Shown here piece after piece: positions 44,907-55,872 of a stretch of DNA of 64,000 nt. Position 1 is the stretch's first letter. Every line of letters starts with the position of its first letter. Position numbers and translations under genes: made by a program. Source of the DNA: Cyathus striatus (taxonomy: Eukaryota; Basidiomycota; Agaricomycetes; Agaricales; Nidulariaceae). The notes beneath the pieces were generated by a model that worked only from the letters and a program-made list of their open reading frames with translations, made no database searches and was not told where the DNA came from. The stretch spans positions 1,364,001 to 1,428,000 of the forward strand of contig JAOVFP010000021.1 in the NCBI GenBank assembly GCA_025738555.1. The letters run 5' to 3'.

Positions 44907-45683
44907 ATGTCGTCTATTATCACCGAACCCTCTCCTATGGCTGCCAGCGCCCTCAATTTGGAGCGTCCAGCACTCTTGGCTTATGCGCACTATCCACGGC
45001 ACGATTCAAATGCTAGTCGCTTTGCAACTTTCAAGGACCTGGAGAAGCTCGTATGTAAAACATCGCGCTACTTTTAAACAATGGTTTACTTTTGGCAATC
45101 TCATACAGAAGGAGGAGCATGAGCGTATGGCGCTCGAAAACCCTACACTGGCCAATACATACCAGGTAAGTTTTTTCACTATTGTAAGAACGTATACATA
45201 GATATATTAAAGGATGCTTTCTATTATGATAGGACGCTACGCAGACCATCGGTAGCACCACGGTTAGCACCCCAGTCCATGCTCAGCAGCAGACGGATAC
45301 TAGCCAAACTGTGAAAGCACCTAAGCCTCGGGTTACTTTCCTCTCCTCCATTCGGGTATGTATAAATCTACAATGTCCCCGGGTCACAATGAGCGCTAAC
45401 TCTAGACGAGCAGAACAGTTTGAAGACCGTTATCGACAAATTGACAGTGGCAAAAGCAAAAGAGGTAATCCCTTCTGCCATCGCAGTAATGTATACATGT
45501 GTAAATTCCCAACAGCAGGCAAATACCAGCCAAGCTGTGGATGCGCCTACTGCGCCTCGTGTTACTTTCCTGTCGTCCACTCGGGTACGTGTATTTCTAC
45601 ACCCCCTCGAGTTACAGCATGCGCTAACTCTAGATGAGCAGAACAGTCTGAAGGTCATCATCGACAAATTGAAGAAGCATTGA
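44907..45683 (+). CDS. Gene E, intact U3 copy
   Basis: Exons 44907-45050, 45109-45165, 45233-45355, 45414-45464, 45516-45584 and 45642-45683; 161 residues, no stop. Differences from the U2 copy are substitutions plus in-frame changes: exon 2 has TLAN where U2 has TWQAN, and exon 5 gains one Gln from a shifted acceptor. Preservation of frame across five introns in two diverged copies argues for real coding sequence. The intron 3 acceptor must be GAGCAG and not the CTCTAG 8 nt earlier, since the latter leads straight to a stop. The conserved N-terminal half (LNLERPALLAYAHYP) shows no family I know. Confidence 0.7.
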
Positions 45684-45717
45684 TCAGGCTGATTCAGACT
45701 GCCACGGAGTTGGCATA

Positions 45718-45730
45718 CCCCCCCCCCCCC
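45718..45730 (+). repeat. C13 homopolymer at unit start
   Basis: Thirteen C residues; the same place is an interrupted C-rich run at 39-50, 18958-18971 and 34999-35007. Length differs in every unit, as expected from slippage. Confidence 0.8.
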
Positions 45731-46620
45731 TTTGAAAGCTGTTCATGTTTTGTTTTCCTTTGCTTCACTATTATCTTTTGTAGTCACACTGGCTCGGTTG
45801 TCGCAGGCCACACGGCTACCTCCAATAGATAAGCGTGCAGAGGACTATCCGAGATGTCTATTATTGTCAGATTTGCCGGCGTCCCTTCGATCTCGGGATA
45901 CGGATACAAGGCTAAGCAACGATGTAAAGATTGGCGAGCATCTTTCTCCATTACAATCTCTTCGCTCCCACAGCTCCCCACTCCTGAGGCCTGAGATCCG
46001 AGTTTCTAGGGTCTCCGAGGAACCGACACAATGTTGATTCTTGAATTGCATTTGACGGAACATGCTGGTGTAGGCGCTGAAGCCTGAGGACACACCAAGG
46101 ACACACAAGAGAAGAGCTCGCTCACAGAGTCCCTCTCCATTTGAACGGACGTCTACACGCGTCCACAAAGAGCCCACGACCTTAATTAACGACCATGCGA
46201 CTGCAAGTCCATGCGGGACTAATGAAATTTTCAGCAATGATCTACCTATGTTCTTGCTAGATTTGTTTCATCCGACTCGTGTCATAGCTTTTAATTCCAT
46301 CGCAATAATAGTTGTCTGTCGCTGATGAGTGAAATTTGATTTTGGGGAGAACATTTATTATTTACGTTCGTGTGTACCCTATCAAGTTGGATATTCATTT
46401 TTCGAAGCACTGGCAGGTACATATGTGCATTTGTTACAGGTAAAACAGGTACAGCGATATTAGCTTCTCTGCATTATAATGGACAACTGTCCAGATATAA
46501 TTAATGCGAATATGAATTGCTGCGCCGGCTACGCTCGATGGCAGGACATAAACTCCTTAAATCACAATGAGTACCGTCCAAGTACCGTTCTGAGCTCGCA
46601 CCTCAGCTGAAAATAATTTC

Positions 46621-46854
46621 TTGTCATCGCGAGAATATGTAGTTCATAGCATAGGAAATGAAGCGCGTTTTCTACGCGCCATCATATTATGGAAAAGCTA
46701 CAAATCTAGGGAATTACAAATGCGAGGTTCCACAGTGGGCGAGCGATGTGTTTACAACAGTGATGTGACCCCAGATCTTAGGGGTACGACGATAAACATG
46801 AGTCATAGTGAAAGTACAACTGGGAATAATGTCCGTGTGTGCAACTTGAAATGA
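46621..46854 (+). other. F-block open frame in U4
   Basis: 77-codon frame with SSREYVVHSIGNEARFL, SRELQMRGSTVGERCVYN and DVTPDLRG. The second half is open again in U5 (60848-61159) and partly in U1 and U2. Conserved frame in several copies suggests a former exon. No start context or family can be named. Confidence 0.3.
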
Positions 46855-48589
46855 AAATCTACTGAAAAAAGAACAGTTGTTGCTTGATTGTTGCCATCTG
46901 ACGTGCAGTCGATCATCTAGGCTGGGAAAGAGTGATGCGAAAACGACTGTGTGTTTGTATAACGAAGGAAGAGGTAACGAAGGAAGATGAGGACGAGTCA
47001 GAATAAAAGTCTGTCCGAGGGATTGGTCCACGTCCTAGAGATGGCTGAGAGAACGTCTAAAATTATACAGAAGAAAAAAATCAGAACAATGCCAGTACTT
47101 CTGTCATCCACCTACTCTGCGCAGTTACTTCTACTTCCTCCCGATGCGCCGACTAATGGCCAGAGCCGCCATGAGGCAGTGATGTTGGGATCCATGTTCT
47201 CTTTCCCATCCGAAGGGGGTGTGTCGAGCTCTTCTCCCCTCCACCCAGGATATTTTTGTTCTCTGCTAACGGAGACAAGGTGTTACTCCCCGCTCGTGTA
47301 TTCCATAGAATCCCCATAGACGACGAACCTGAACTTGTAAGAATCGGAGGGGAGGGACAACTAGCCTCGTAATATCAGGCGCCCCCGACCGAGGCGAGAC
47401 CGACATCGGTACCTGGTCGGATACCTTCGGGACCTGAGTTTGCACAGCCACCCGCCGCTTCGTATACATTGCGCTTTGATCCAAAAGGGATTTGTACACG
47501 TCCTGGCGGAAGCTGACGCATTGGAGTCCGATGCACGATGCACGCAACTTTGAGAGCACCAAAGCGATACAGCTGGGAAATTTCGTAGGTGTTCTGGGAC
47601 GAGACGTTTTTGCAGCCTGAAACTGTGTCTTTGGCTATAGATAGATTGCCGCGTCTGAGGGAGAAAAAGGTTAGCTTGAGGTCAAGAAGATCAATAGAAA
47701 AAGGAAGCGTAAGGTGCCGTGCAAACGCCTTCCGTTATCCCACTCCGCGAACAGCGTAGTGCGAGGAGTACTAAGACGAGGTCCCCGATGTTATAAGAGT
47801 CAATTCAAATCCAATAATAAACTCAAAGGCGACATATCGCAAGGCCAGGTATTCAATACATCCCACGAAGGAAAGAGCAGCACCAAGAAGAAGGCCAGTG
47901 AAACCACCCCTATCAATTGGAAGAGTAGCCCACTCGGCAGTAGTGAGGCCCTCCATGCGAAACATCCTGTACAAGCCAACGTAGTACCACAGGTCGACGT
48001 GGTTGAAGAAGCAGTCTGCCAAAAAAATCGATGATTTAGCAGTGAGTTCACGCTACAGAAAAGGAATAAATTGAAAGTAAGAAAGGACGGCTGTTAAGGA
48101 CATCTGTATGGTAGACAGGAAAGCTGTTGAGTTGAAGGTGATGTATACCAAAGTGATGTACTGGGCAGAAACTAGCACGCATGTGATCAATGACCTCCAT
48201 CTCCACAGCTTCCACCCATTCGACAAGCTTCACCACTGGCATCCAGAATCAAGCCATGTTCGCCACCACAGACAACACCCATATCTAGCGATAAAGCCAC
48301 ACAATTTATTTGGTAGGCTGTAAAGGCAAAACCCAGCCAGTACGACATAGTCTCTCCCATTCAGCCCCTTCCACTAACTTCCGCTTTTCATCCACTCGAT
48401 GAAACCTCCAGCATCAACGACGCACCTATATGCAGCGATAGAGCTACACAAACGCCAGCTGAAGCTAGTGCGCATATAGTCCATCTCCTTCCCCCCCTCC
48501 TACAACAAATCCTTGACCACCAATCTGAAAACGAGCAGCGCCAGCCACATCAACATCACATGTAGTGTTATAGCTACACAGAGGCATTA

Positions 48590-49170
48590 CTCGTCAAAGC
48601 GTACCCACAACGCGCCAAGCACCGCACTGCGGGCAAGAGCGGGAGGTAGGCTGTACACGTACAGTCCCCTCAGCCCGCATCCCGACTACAATCCGATGGC
48701 GGGAGTAACCTCAAACTCAGCAAACCCTTGATCACAGACAGCACCCCCACGCAACGTAAAGACCACACGATTTAGCGGAAGTGGCATGACACGTCAAATT
48801 TTCAAAGCGGATCCACGAGGCGCAAGCACCGCAGGCAAACAAGAGCGGGAGGTAGGCTGTACACTTACAGTCCCCACCTCCGCCCGCATCCCGACCACAA
48901 TCCAATGGGGGGTGTAGCTTCCTACAAAACGAAACGTCAACCACAGACAACACCTGATGCAGCATCACACGTCAAAGTGGAGCCACAACACGCCAAATGC
49001 AACCTCAAGCACCTCCGAGCAGGCAAGAGCGCGAAGTAGATGATACACTTCACGCCAACCGACGCGACGCACATACAGTCCCCTCCTTTTCTCGCACGTC
49101 GATCACGAACCCCCCCCCCCCCCCCCATGGCCACCCACACCAAAACATGCATACACTTAACACAAAAACA
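48590..49170. repeat. Satellite block S, U4 first array
   Basis: About three units with cores at about 48617, 48826 and 49011. A 17-base C run (49110-49126) lies at the right edge. Located between two exons of gene G. Confidence 0.6.
49110..49126 (+). repeat. C17 homopolymer
   Basis: Pure C run in the satellite-flanking segment. The equivalent place in U1 and U2 (about 3937, 21950) has only four C. Confidence 0.8.
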
Positions 49171-50589
49171 CGCTCACCAATCTCACCACCCCGCGCCTCC
49201 ATCATCCCCACAACCTCAACAGCACTCCACATATGCTCAGTCGAAACGTGCGGGTTGGTTGCATCTATAAACAGGAATGCAGAAGAGCTCATATTCTTCC
49301 CCGCCAGTGCACCGTATGGTAGTTGCGTGCGCTAGGAAGCGGTATGTTCCTAATCACATTGGGTTCCGTTAATATGAAAGAAAAAGGAGGGGAGGGAGGG
49401 ATATACGAGAATGTAAGGTTCTACGTGTGTTGTTAGTACAACCTGAGGTGGATATAGAATAAGGAGAAGGGTAACGTACGTCTGGAAGGAAGGATAGAAA
49501 GTCTAGCATGGGGCTTGTAAGCTGGGATATGGATAGGCTAGACAACGTCGTCTCTGAGGTTTTCAGGCAGAGGTAGAGAGGTGAGGTACGCGTAACGGTT
49601 TTCTGCTGTTCTTTCCGGAGGGTACATCGAAATCATAGTCAGATAAACAAAAGAGGGGGGGAGGATATACAATTGTTTGAATGAAAGGAGCTGCGATGGG
49701 GATTGGTTGTGTTGCTTGCGGGGTGGGTGCTGATCGTTTGTTGTACGAATGAGTGAGTAGCTGCTGACGCGTGGAAGCAGAGATAAGTATACCTGAAACG
49801 TAGCATCATAGTACTCCGGTAGAGGACTAGCTTCCAACGCATTTACCTCCTTCCAAAGAGCACCTCCTCCAGCAGAATCATGGCAAATAGCACCAGACAC
49901 ATTCTGATCCCTGAGCGTCGCATCTTGGCATGCATCCCTCGACAAGGAAACTGGCGCACGTTCACGCTCATACTTCTCTATAATCTCTTTCTTCTCTATA
50001 CATGCATATTATTTGCGTTCGTGTACCCCAAACAGGTACAACGATAGCTTCTTCTGCATTACCAATGATGATCGTCCAGATATAATTAATGCAAATCTGG
50101 AATTGCCGCTGCGTCGGCTACGGCTAGATGGCAGCGGTGGACAGAAATTCCCTCATTGAGTAACGTCCAAGTATTGCTCCGAGCGTGCACCTCAGCTGAA
50201 AAAAATTTCTGTCATTGCAAGTAGTTCATAAAATTATAATATGGATTAAAGCGCATTTTCACGCGTCATCATACTGTACCATCTGACGCACAATCGATCA
50301 TCCAGGCCGGGAAGGACTAATGGGAAACAAGCCTTGTGTTTGTATAACGATGGAAGAGGTAACGAAGGAAGATAAAGACGAGCCGTAGTATAAACCTGTC
50401 AGAGGGATTGGTCCACGTTCTGGAGGTGACGAGAAAACATCTAAATTTATCCAGAAAACAAAATCAGAATTCTGAACAATGCCAATGCTGTTGTCATCTA
50501 CTTATTTTGCACAGTTACTTCTACTTCCCGACGTGACTTTCCCCGAGCCACCGTGGAGGCAGTGATATTAGGATCCAGACCACCTACCT

Positions 50590-52460
50590 CAATCGGAAGA
50601 GTAGCCCACTCAGCGGTAGTGAGGTCTTCCATGCGAAACATCCTGTACGAGCCAGAAGCACCACCGTCGACATGGTTGTAAAGCAGTCTGTCAAAAAAAC
50701 CGAGAATTAGCAGCGAGTTTACGCAAGGGAGAGAGAGTAAAATCGAAGTAAGAAAGGAAGGACATCTGTGCTGTAGACAAGAAACATAACAAACGTGGCA
50801 CAGGTTTACAGCTTTCAGGTGTCGTGGCAGTGGGATTGAAAGCGATGTACGTCAAAGTCACAGCTCCTACCCACTCGACAAACCTTGACCACTGTCGTCC
50901 AGAGTCAACCCATGTTCGCCACCACGGACAACAAGGTCATATCTAACGATAAAACCTCATGATTGATCTGGCAGGCTCCCCCGCCCCACCCCTTCCGTTC
51001 CTCATCCATACAATCGAACCCCTAGCATCAACCATGTAACCCATCTCCTTCGCCCCATCCTACTCAAACAAAACCTCGACCTGAAATCTGACGACGAGCA
51101 GTACCAGTCGCATATAACTCCCCATGAAGCGTTAAAAGCATTACAGGTCAAAGTGTAGCCACGATGCGCCAAATGCACTCCTGGGCGTTGCGAGGTAGGC
51201 GGTACGCGTACAGTCCCCTCCTCAGTCCGCATCTCAACCACAATCCAATGGTGAGAAGTAACCTCCTACTCAACAGACCATTGCAGCATTATAACCACAT
51301 GATTTAGTGGAACAGAGGCATGACACGCGTCAAGCACCGCACTGCAGGCAAGAGCTGGAGGTAGGCTGTACATATACAGTCCTTTCCTCCGCCCGCAAAC
51401 AGACTACAATCCAATGGCAGGAGTAATGAAACCTCAACCACAAACAGCACCCCACGCAACGTAAAAACCACACGATTTAGTGGAAAAGGGGCATTGCGGA
51501 CCAACGATGCGCAAGCACCACAGGCAAGAGGACGGGGTAGGGGGTATACATACAGTACCCTCCACTTCAACCACAATCTGATGGCGGGAAGTAACCTACT
51601 CAACAAAACTTCGACCACCAATGTGATGACGAGTAGCACCAGTCGCATACAACACCCGCATGCAGCGTCAAAACCACATGCTTTAGTGGAAAGGAGGGAT
51701 GTCACCTAAAAGCGGGCCCACAATGCGCAAAAATCGCACCGCAGGCAAGAGTGCAAAGTAGGCGGTATGCATAAAGTCCCCTCCTCAGTCTGCGTCTCAA
51801 CTACTATCCGATAGCGGGAAGTAACCTCCTCAACAACCCCTCCACTGGATCACACCCTCATGCATTAAACCACATGATTTAGTGGAAAGAGGCATGACAC
51901 GTCAAAGCGTACCCTCAAGCACCGTACTGCAGGCAAGAGCGCGAGGTGGCAGTACGCTTAACGCCAACCAACACAACACGCATAGTCACGTTCCTCGCAT
52001 ATCGATCAAGAAACGCTGCGAATGAAGCGCCAGCCCCTCCCCACCTATACAAAAACCGAAATGCATATACAAAACACAAAACAAAAAACACTCACCAATC
52101 TTACCACCCTGCGCCTCCACCACCCCCACGACCTCAACAGCACTCCACATATGTGCCCAAAGCACCTCCGCGCAGGCAAGAGCGCGAAGTAGACTTCATG
52201 CCAACTGACATAACACACGTACAATCCCCTCCTTTTCTCGCACCTCGATCACGAACCTCTCCCCATGGCCACCCACACCAAAACACGCTCACCAATCTCA
52301 CCATCCACCATCCCCACAGCCTCATCAGCAATCCACATACGCGCAGTCAAAACGCGCGGGTTGGTGCTGCACTTATAAACAGGAACGTAGAAGAACCCAT
52401 GTTCTTCCCTGTCGGGGCACCATATGGTCGTTTCGTGTGCTAGGAGGTGGTATGTTCCTA
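50590..52460 (-). pseudogene. Gene G, second copy of U4, exon B deleted
   Basis: Conserved exon at about 52455-52310 (CPDREEHGFFY, NPRVLT), a second satellite array, H at about 50960-50700, and exon A at about 50690-50600, where the WYY region is itself broken. The exon A donor is followed at once by the last codons of exon B (GGATCCTAATATCAC), so nearly all of exon B is gone. The same deletion is seen at 6075 in U1. Confidence 0.5.
51120..52310. repeat. Satellite block S, U4 second array
   Basis: Five to six imperfect units of about 200 bp (cores near 51335, 51510, 51735, 51925 and 52165), the largest array in the window. It runs between two exons of the second G copy. Confidence 0.6.
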
Positions 52461-52634
52461 ATCTTTCGTCTTTTGTTGGTGTGGTAGGGAAAGTAAAGGG
52501 GCGTACGAGGATTTAAGAATCGTCACGGTCTAAGACGGGATTGCACTGGCATCACATGACTGGCGTGGGCTCTGGGGCTATCTCGTCCATAGACGGTTCG
52601 GACTGTCCGGTAAAATTGGGCATCCCTTACCCGC

Positions 52635-53066
52635 GTGCACACGCCCACTTCCCTCACTCACACACTCAACACCTCAACACACTTGTTCCTCCCCATGTCC
52701 TCTCTGATCTCTACGCAAGCTCACTCTCCAAGCATTGAAGAATACACGCAAATGTCTAATTGCACCCCAAGAAGACCAACAAAAGCACATCAACCGTTGA
52801 CCTCTGAAGATGTCTACGTTGCGTTGCTCGGTAGGCTTACACAGCAGATAGCCTTGTTGCTCGCCTCGTCCCTACGTTCAATTCTTCGTGCCATCTTCTA
52901 TGGTACAGTAAGATGTATCGATGAACAGCTGCCTCGTTTGTTTTCAATGAATTCCTTCGTGGACCTGCTGAGATTATTGTGGTGCACGCTGTACGAGAAT
53001 ATTTGCAACGCGGATACAGGGCCTGTGATGTTGCAGCAGGAACTCAAACCATGGTGCACATTCTAA
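52635..53066 (+). CDS. Gene L, hypothetical protein, open in U4
   Basis: 143 codons from 52635, or 123 from a more likely start at 52695 (MSSLISTQAHSPSIEEY). Then RRPTKAHQPLTSEDVYVALL, a hydrophobic helix-rich middle (QQIALLLASSLRSILRAIF) and a C-terminus ending KPWCTF. No signal or family recognised. The U1 copy (8830-9273) is frameshifted and a scrap survives at 16385-16455. The intron-like gtacagtaagatg at about 52902 leaves open whether the tail belongs to the same exon. It could be a soluble small protein or a chance frame. Confidence 0.4.
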   Translation: MHTPTSLTHTLNTSTHLFLPMSSLISTQAHSPSIEEYTQMSNCTPRRPTKAHQPLTSEDVYVALLGRLTQQIALLLASSLRSILRAIFYGTVRCIDEQLPRLFSMNSFVDLLRLLWCTLYENICNADTGPVMLQQELKPWCTF

Positions 53067-53199
53067 AGCCGTAGAACCCACTATGTATCAAAAATCGTCA
53101 CTATATTGAAATTTCAACTCTATTCTAACTATAATCAAGACAACTCTCTTGGCCATGCATTCAATCTAGCCTCCATTTAATTTTCTCAATCTTGTACAG

Positions 53200-54173
53200 G
53201 CTTTTTAGATCAACCTTGCCCCAATTCCATGAAATAGAAAAGACACCCAAAATACCCGTGACAACAGAAAAACATATCATTTTGGCATTCCTGGGAACAG
53301 ATTCCTCTCTAGTGTCATTGGCAGTTGGTCTATCGTCAGGAGCAACTCTAGATTAAGCAATGTTCAGGAAGTGTGGAACATCGACCTCCACATTGATATC
53401 TCGCAAATTGGTAGTCGGGTGCTCAGAAGTGATGTCTGAGAGAATATGTGCTGCATTACCCGCATCATAGTGCGCTCATGGTTCGAGGCATTCGTGGTAT
53501 TGTCTCCCACCGTGGGACTGTGCTGACTTATGTTCTCAATGTTTGCTCCAAGTTCGGCCGGTTATCGGGCTGCACAGCATGGGAGGTATCGTTAGTAGGT
53601 GAGGTCGAGACACCAGTGGAGGCATGCGCAGCCTGCTAAGAAAGTAAGTTAGCCATTGGCAACATTGGTACAGTGCGTAACATACATTCTCATCCGCACT
53701 ACCCTTCATCTGAATCTGACCAGTTCCCACTTTTGCACAGACCTTCCATCTTCACTAAGGATCATTGATCAGTGGTTCCACATTCTCTTCCACACCGCCA
53801 CCAGCTGGGCATGCTCCAACAGTATCTGCATCTTCACTGTGAATGGGTAGGTCCCTAATTCCCATGGCAGTTGGGGGGCACTGACAATAACCGATGAAAT
53901 GGCATTCAGCTTCTCAGAGGTGCTGGTGGACGGTTGCGGGTCACATTCACGGCTCTTGACACTCGTAGTGTTGTCATCCACCGTAAGACTGTGCTGACCT
54001 ACATTCTCGGTGTTTGCTCCAGGTTTTGCCGTGTTACGGGGTTGCGGGACATGGATGGCATCGAACGAAGCACTTTTAAAATTGCAGAAGTTCGGTGCAT
54101 GGTTTGAACTTAGTCCCAGAACTGAACTTCTGTGAACCTGGCATAAGGGAAGTACATAAAAGGAATTTCCCAT
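53200..54173 (-). pseudogene. Gene X, first copy of U4
   Basis: A minus-strand frame of 134 codons (54173-53769) contains FDAIHVPQPRNTAKPGANTE, VDDNTTSVKSRE and STSTSEKLNAISSV. A second ANTEN-like module lies at about 53590-53470. Further on, RE.SVPRNAK is followed by only the distal part of the membrane segment, because about 110 bp present at 9480-9590 in U1 are missing. The module GANTEN..QHS..V.DNTT thus occurs twice in this gene. Confidence 0.45.
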
Positions 54174-54829
54174 CTAGGAATTTGCGCCATAAGCTGGGTT
54201 TTAGAGTAGCCACGACCCATTATCAAAGTTTTAACAGCATATCTGAACCTAATCTAGACGTAACTTCGTGCTAAATGGGACTATCGAAAACTGTCGATCC
54301 TCTGGGAAGGATGCAAGGCCCTGCAATATTTTATCTCGCATATTTCCGCTGAAGTATTCACCTCTTGAACGCGTCTATTAATTTTGTTTTTTAGAGTCCA
54401 CCTGTGTGACCTAAGTAAAACGGTAAACCCAAGCGCAGATGCCCCAAATTACCCAAATGGATGCCTCGTGTACCAGCCTTATCCTCGTTGCCTTCAAGTT
54501 CCACCCAAATACCGGCGGCAAAAAGGCCAAACAAGCAGTTTACAGCCTTTTACAGCTTTTAAACCACATTAGTATTCGATAACTTGTAGAGATACTACGT
54601 ATGTTGGGCCGGTCATTCAATCTTCATTGTGGATATATATGCCTTGACTATTAGCCTGCATAGCGATTTGAAAAGGGGTAAATAATGTCGTATCTAATAC
54701 AGTCCAACTCTTTGAAGTTCCTCCGCATCCTTTACGTCCGAAAAGCGATTATTCGGGCAAGAATAAATCGAAGGTAGCTACTTGTCAATTACAAAGCTCA
54801 GTGAAACAGTATCTGGTGGACATGTGATT

Positions 54830-55240
54830 ATCACAACACTTCCCTTCTGGCGTTCCAAAGCTTCTCACCCTAGCATACGGCAGAAACCGTACAGTCCCCC
54901 GAGTTTCAAAACAACAGGACTGAGCTATGTTATCCATTCGCCGTGGATGTCAATTATATGGGTGACTTTATGCGCACTCGATTCCGACAGGTTCGTATAT
55001 ACCTATGTGATCAGCGACAACGTTTGCCTTACTTCTGCTCAACTTTTGTTACAGGGAGGACGCCTACGACCTGCCTTTAAGGACTTAGAGTTCTTAGATG
55101 ACCTAAGCGCTGATATGGTTCAGGACGATCCAAAGAGGAGACCCTCAATGGATGAAGTGATGGAACGATTTTCGCAAATAATCAAACATTTCAGTAGGTG
55201 GAGATTAATGTCTAGAGCTTTTACTGTCGAGGAAACTTGA
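54830..55240 (+). pseudogene. Protein kinase C-lobe tail, U4, best copy
   Basis: Exon 1 piece (TVQSPEFQN, PFAVDVNYMGDFMRTRFRQ) ends at 54990; the 64-nt intron has GTTCGT and TTGTTACAG; exon 2 is 55055-55240 (LRPAFKDLEFLDDL, MVQDDPKRRPSMDEVMERF, SRWRLMSR) and stops at 55238-55240. The PEFQ...PF.VDVY.LG and MVQDDP.KRP.MDEV patterns are those of a large Agaricomycete kinase family in which this is the last third of the domain. No upstream catalytic residues. It might be the 3' end of a gene truncated before amplification. Confidence 0.65.
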
Positions 55241-55872
55241 TCGAACAGAATAATCAAGAATATACAATATTGGATTGGTCTATATAAAGGTCTAAGGGTC
55301 CAGATATAAAGGAACTATCTCTTTAACTCTCTGGCCTTCGGGCTGGCACACAAACTACCACACATACATTTTAACTCTATTAAATAATTATCCCCACTCT
55401 TCATCGTGTTTCCCATAATCTCCGCATGGATATCCACTATCTTGTCCTGCGGAATATTTGCCAGCACGAAAGCGCTAAGATCACAGCCCGAAATATTTGG
55501 AAGTTCATGAGGTCTCAGGACCTGGGCCTGTGAATTGTAAGTAGGGATGGGATCTCGGAGGCCTTGTGGGCGGTGGAGTCTCAGTACGATATACTGGTGG
55601 GAATTCAAGTTGACGGTGCAACAATGTGGCAAAAGTGGGGAAACCTTTTGCGAATGTGACTAATCAAAACTATTTATATGTCGCATGATTATGTTATATT
55701 TTGCTTGAGAAAACCCGTCTATCTCCACTGACCAAGTTACGGAGGTCCCGGCTAATTCACCTCGAGGTGCTGTCGTGGGTAACTGCTTTGTAGATGATAA
55801 TATGATATGCTCCATTTTTCTATGTTATTAATGTACGACTCTGTTGGGTGTGAAGCAATTATCGAGAATGAA

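Larger units (their letters stand above)
34964..45682. repeat. Tandem unit U3, shortened
   Basis: Third copy. The F block is interrupted by a small DNA element (35780-36180). From about 36320 to 38990 foreign sequence with a SET-domain gene fragment replaces gene G. H resumes at about 39000, a scrap of X follows at about 39300, then R', both kinases (to about 42060), a 240 bp AT-rich insert, a truncated P, a full-length second X, R and an intact gene E. L, both satellite arrays and most of the first X are absent. Confidence 0.75.
47266..49950 (-). pseudogene. Gene G, first copy of U4
   Basis: Exon order on the minus strand: J exons (about 49945-49820, with DSAGGGALWKEVNALE; then about 49625-49480, with RYAYLTSLPLP); the conserved exon at about 49335-49195 (NPRVSTEHMWSAVE); satellite and H; exon A at about 48022-47940 (DCFFNHVDLWYYVG, EGLTTAEWATLP); exon B from about 47660 to 47266 (VACIGLQCVSFRQDVY). 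Lesions: the exon A donor GAGGTAG has become GATAGGG, a TCTA duplication shifts the exon B start, and a 7-bp duplication adds another frame change near 47535. Compare the better U5 copy. Confidence 0.55.
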
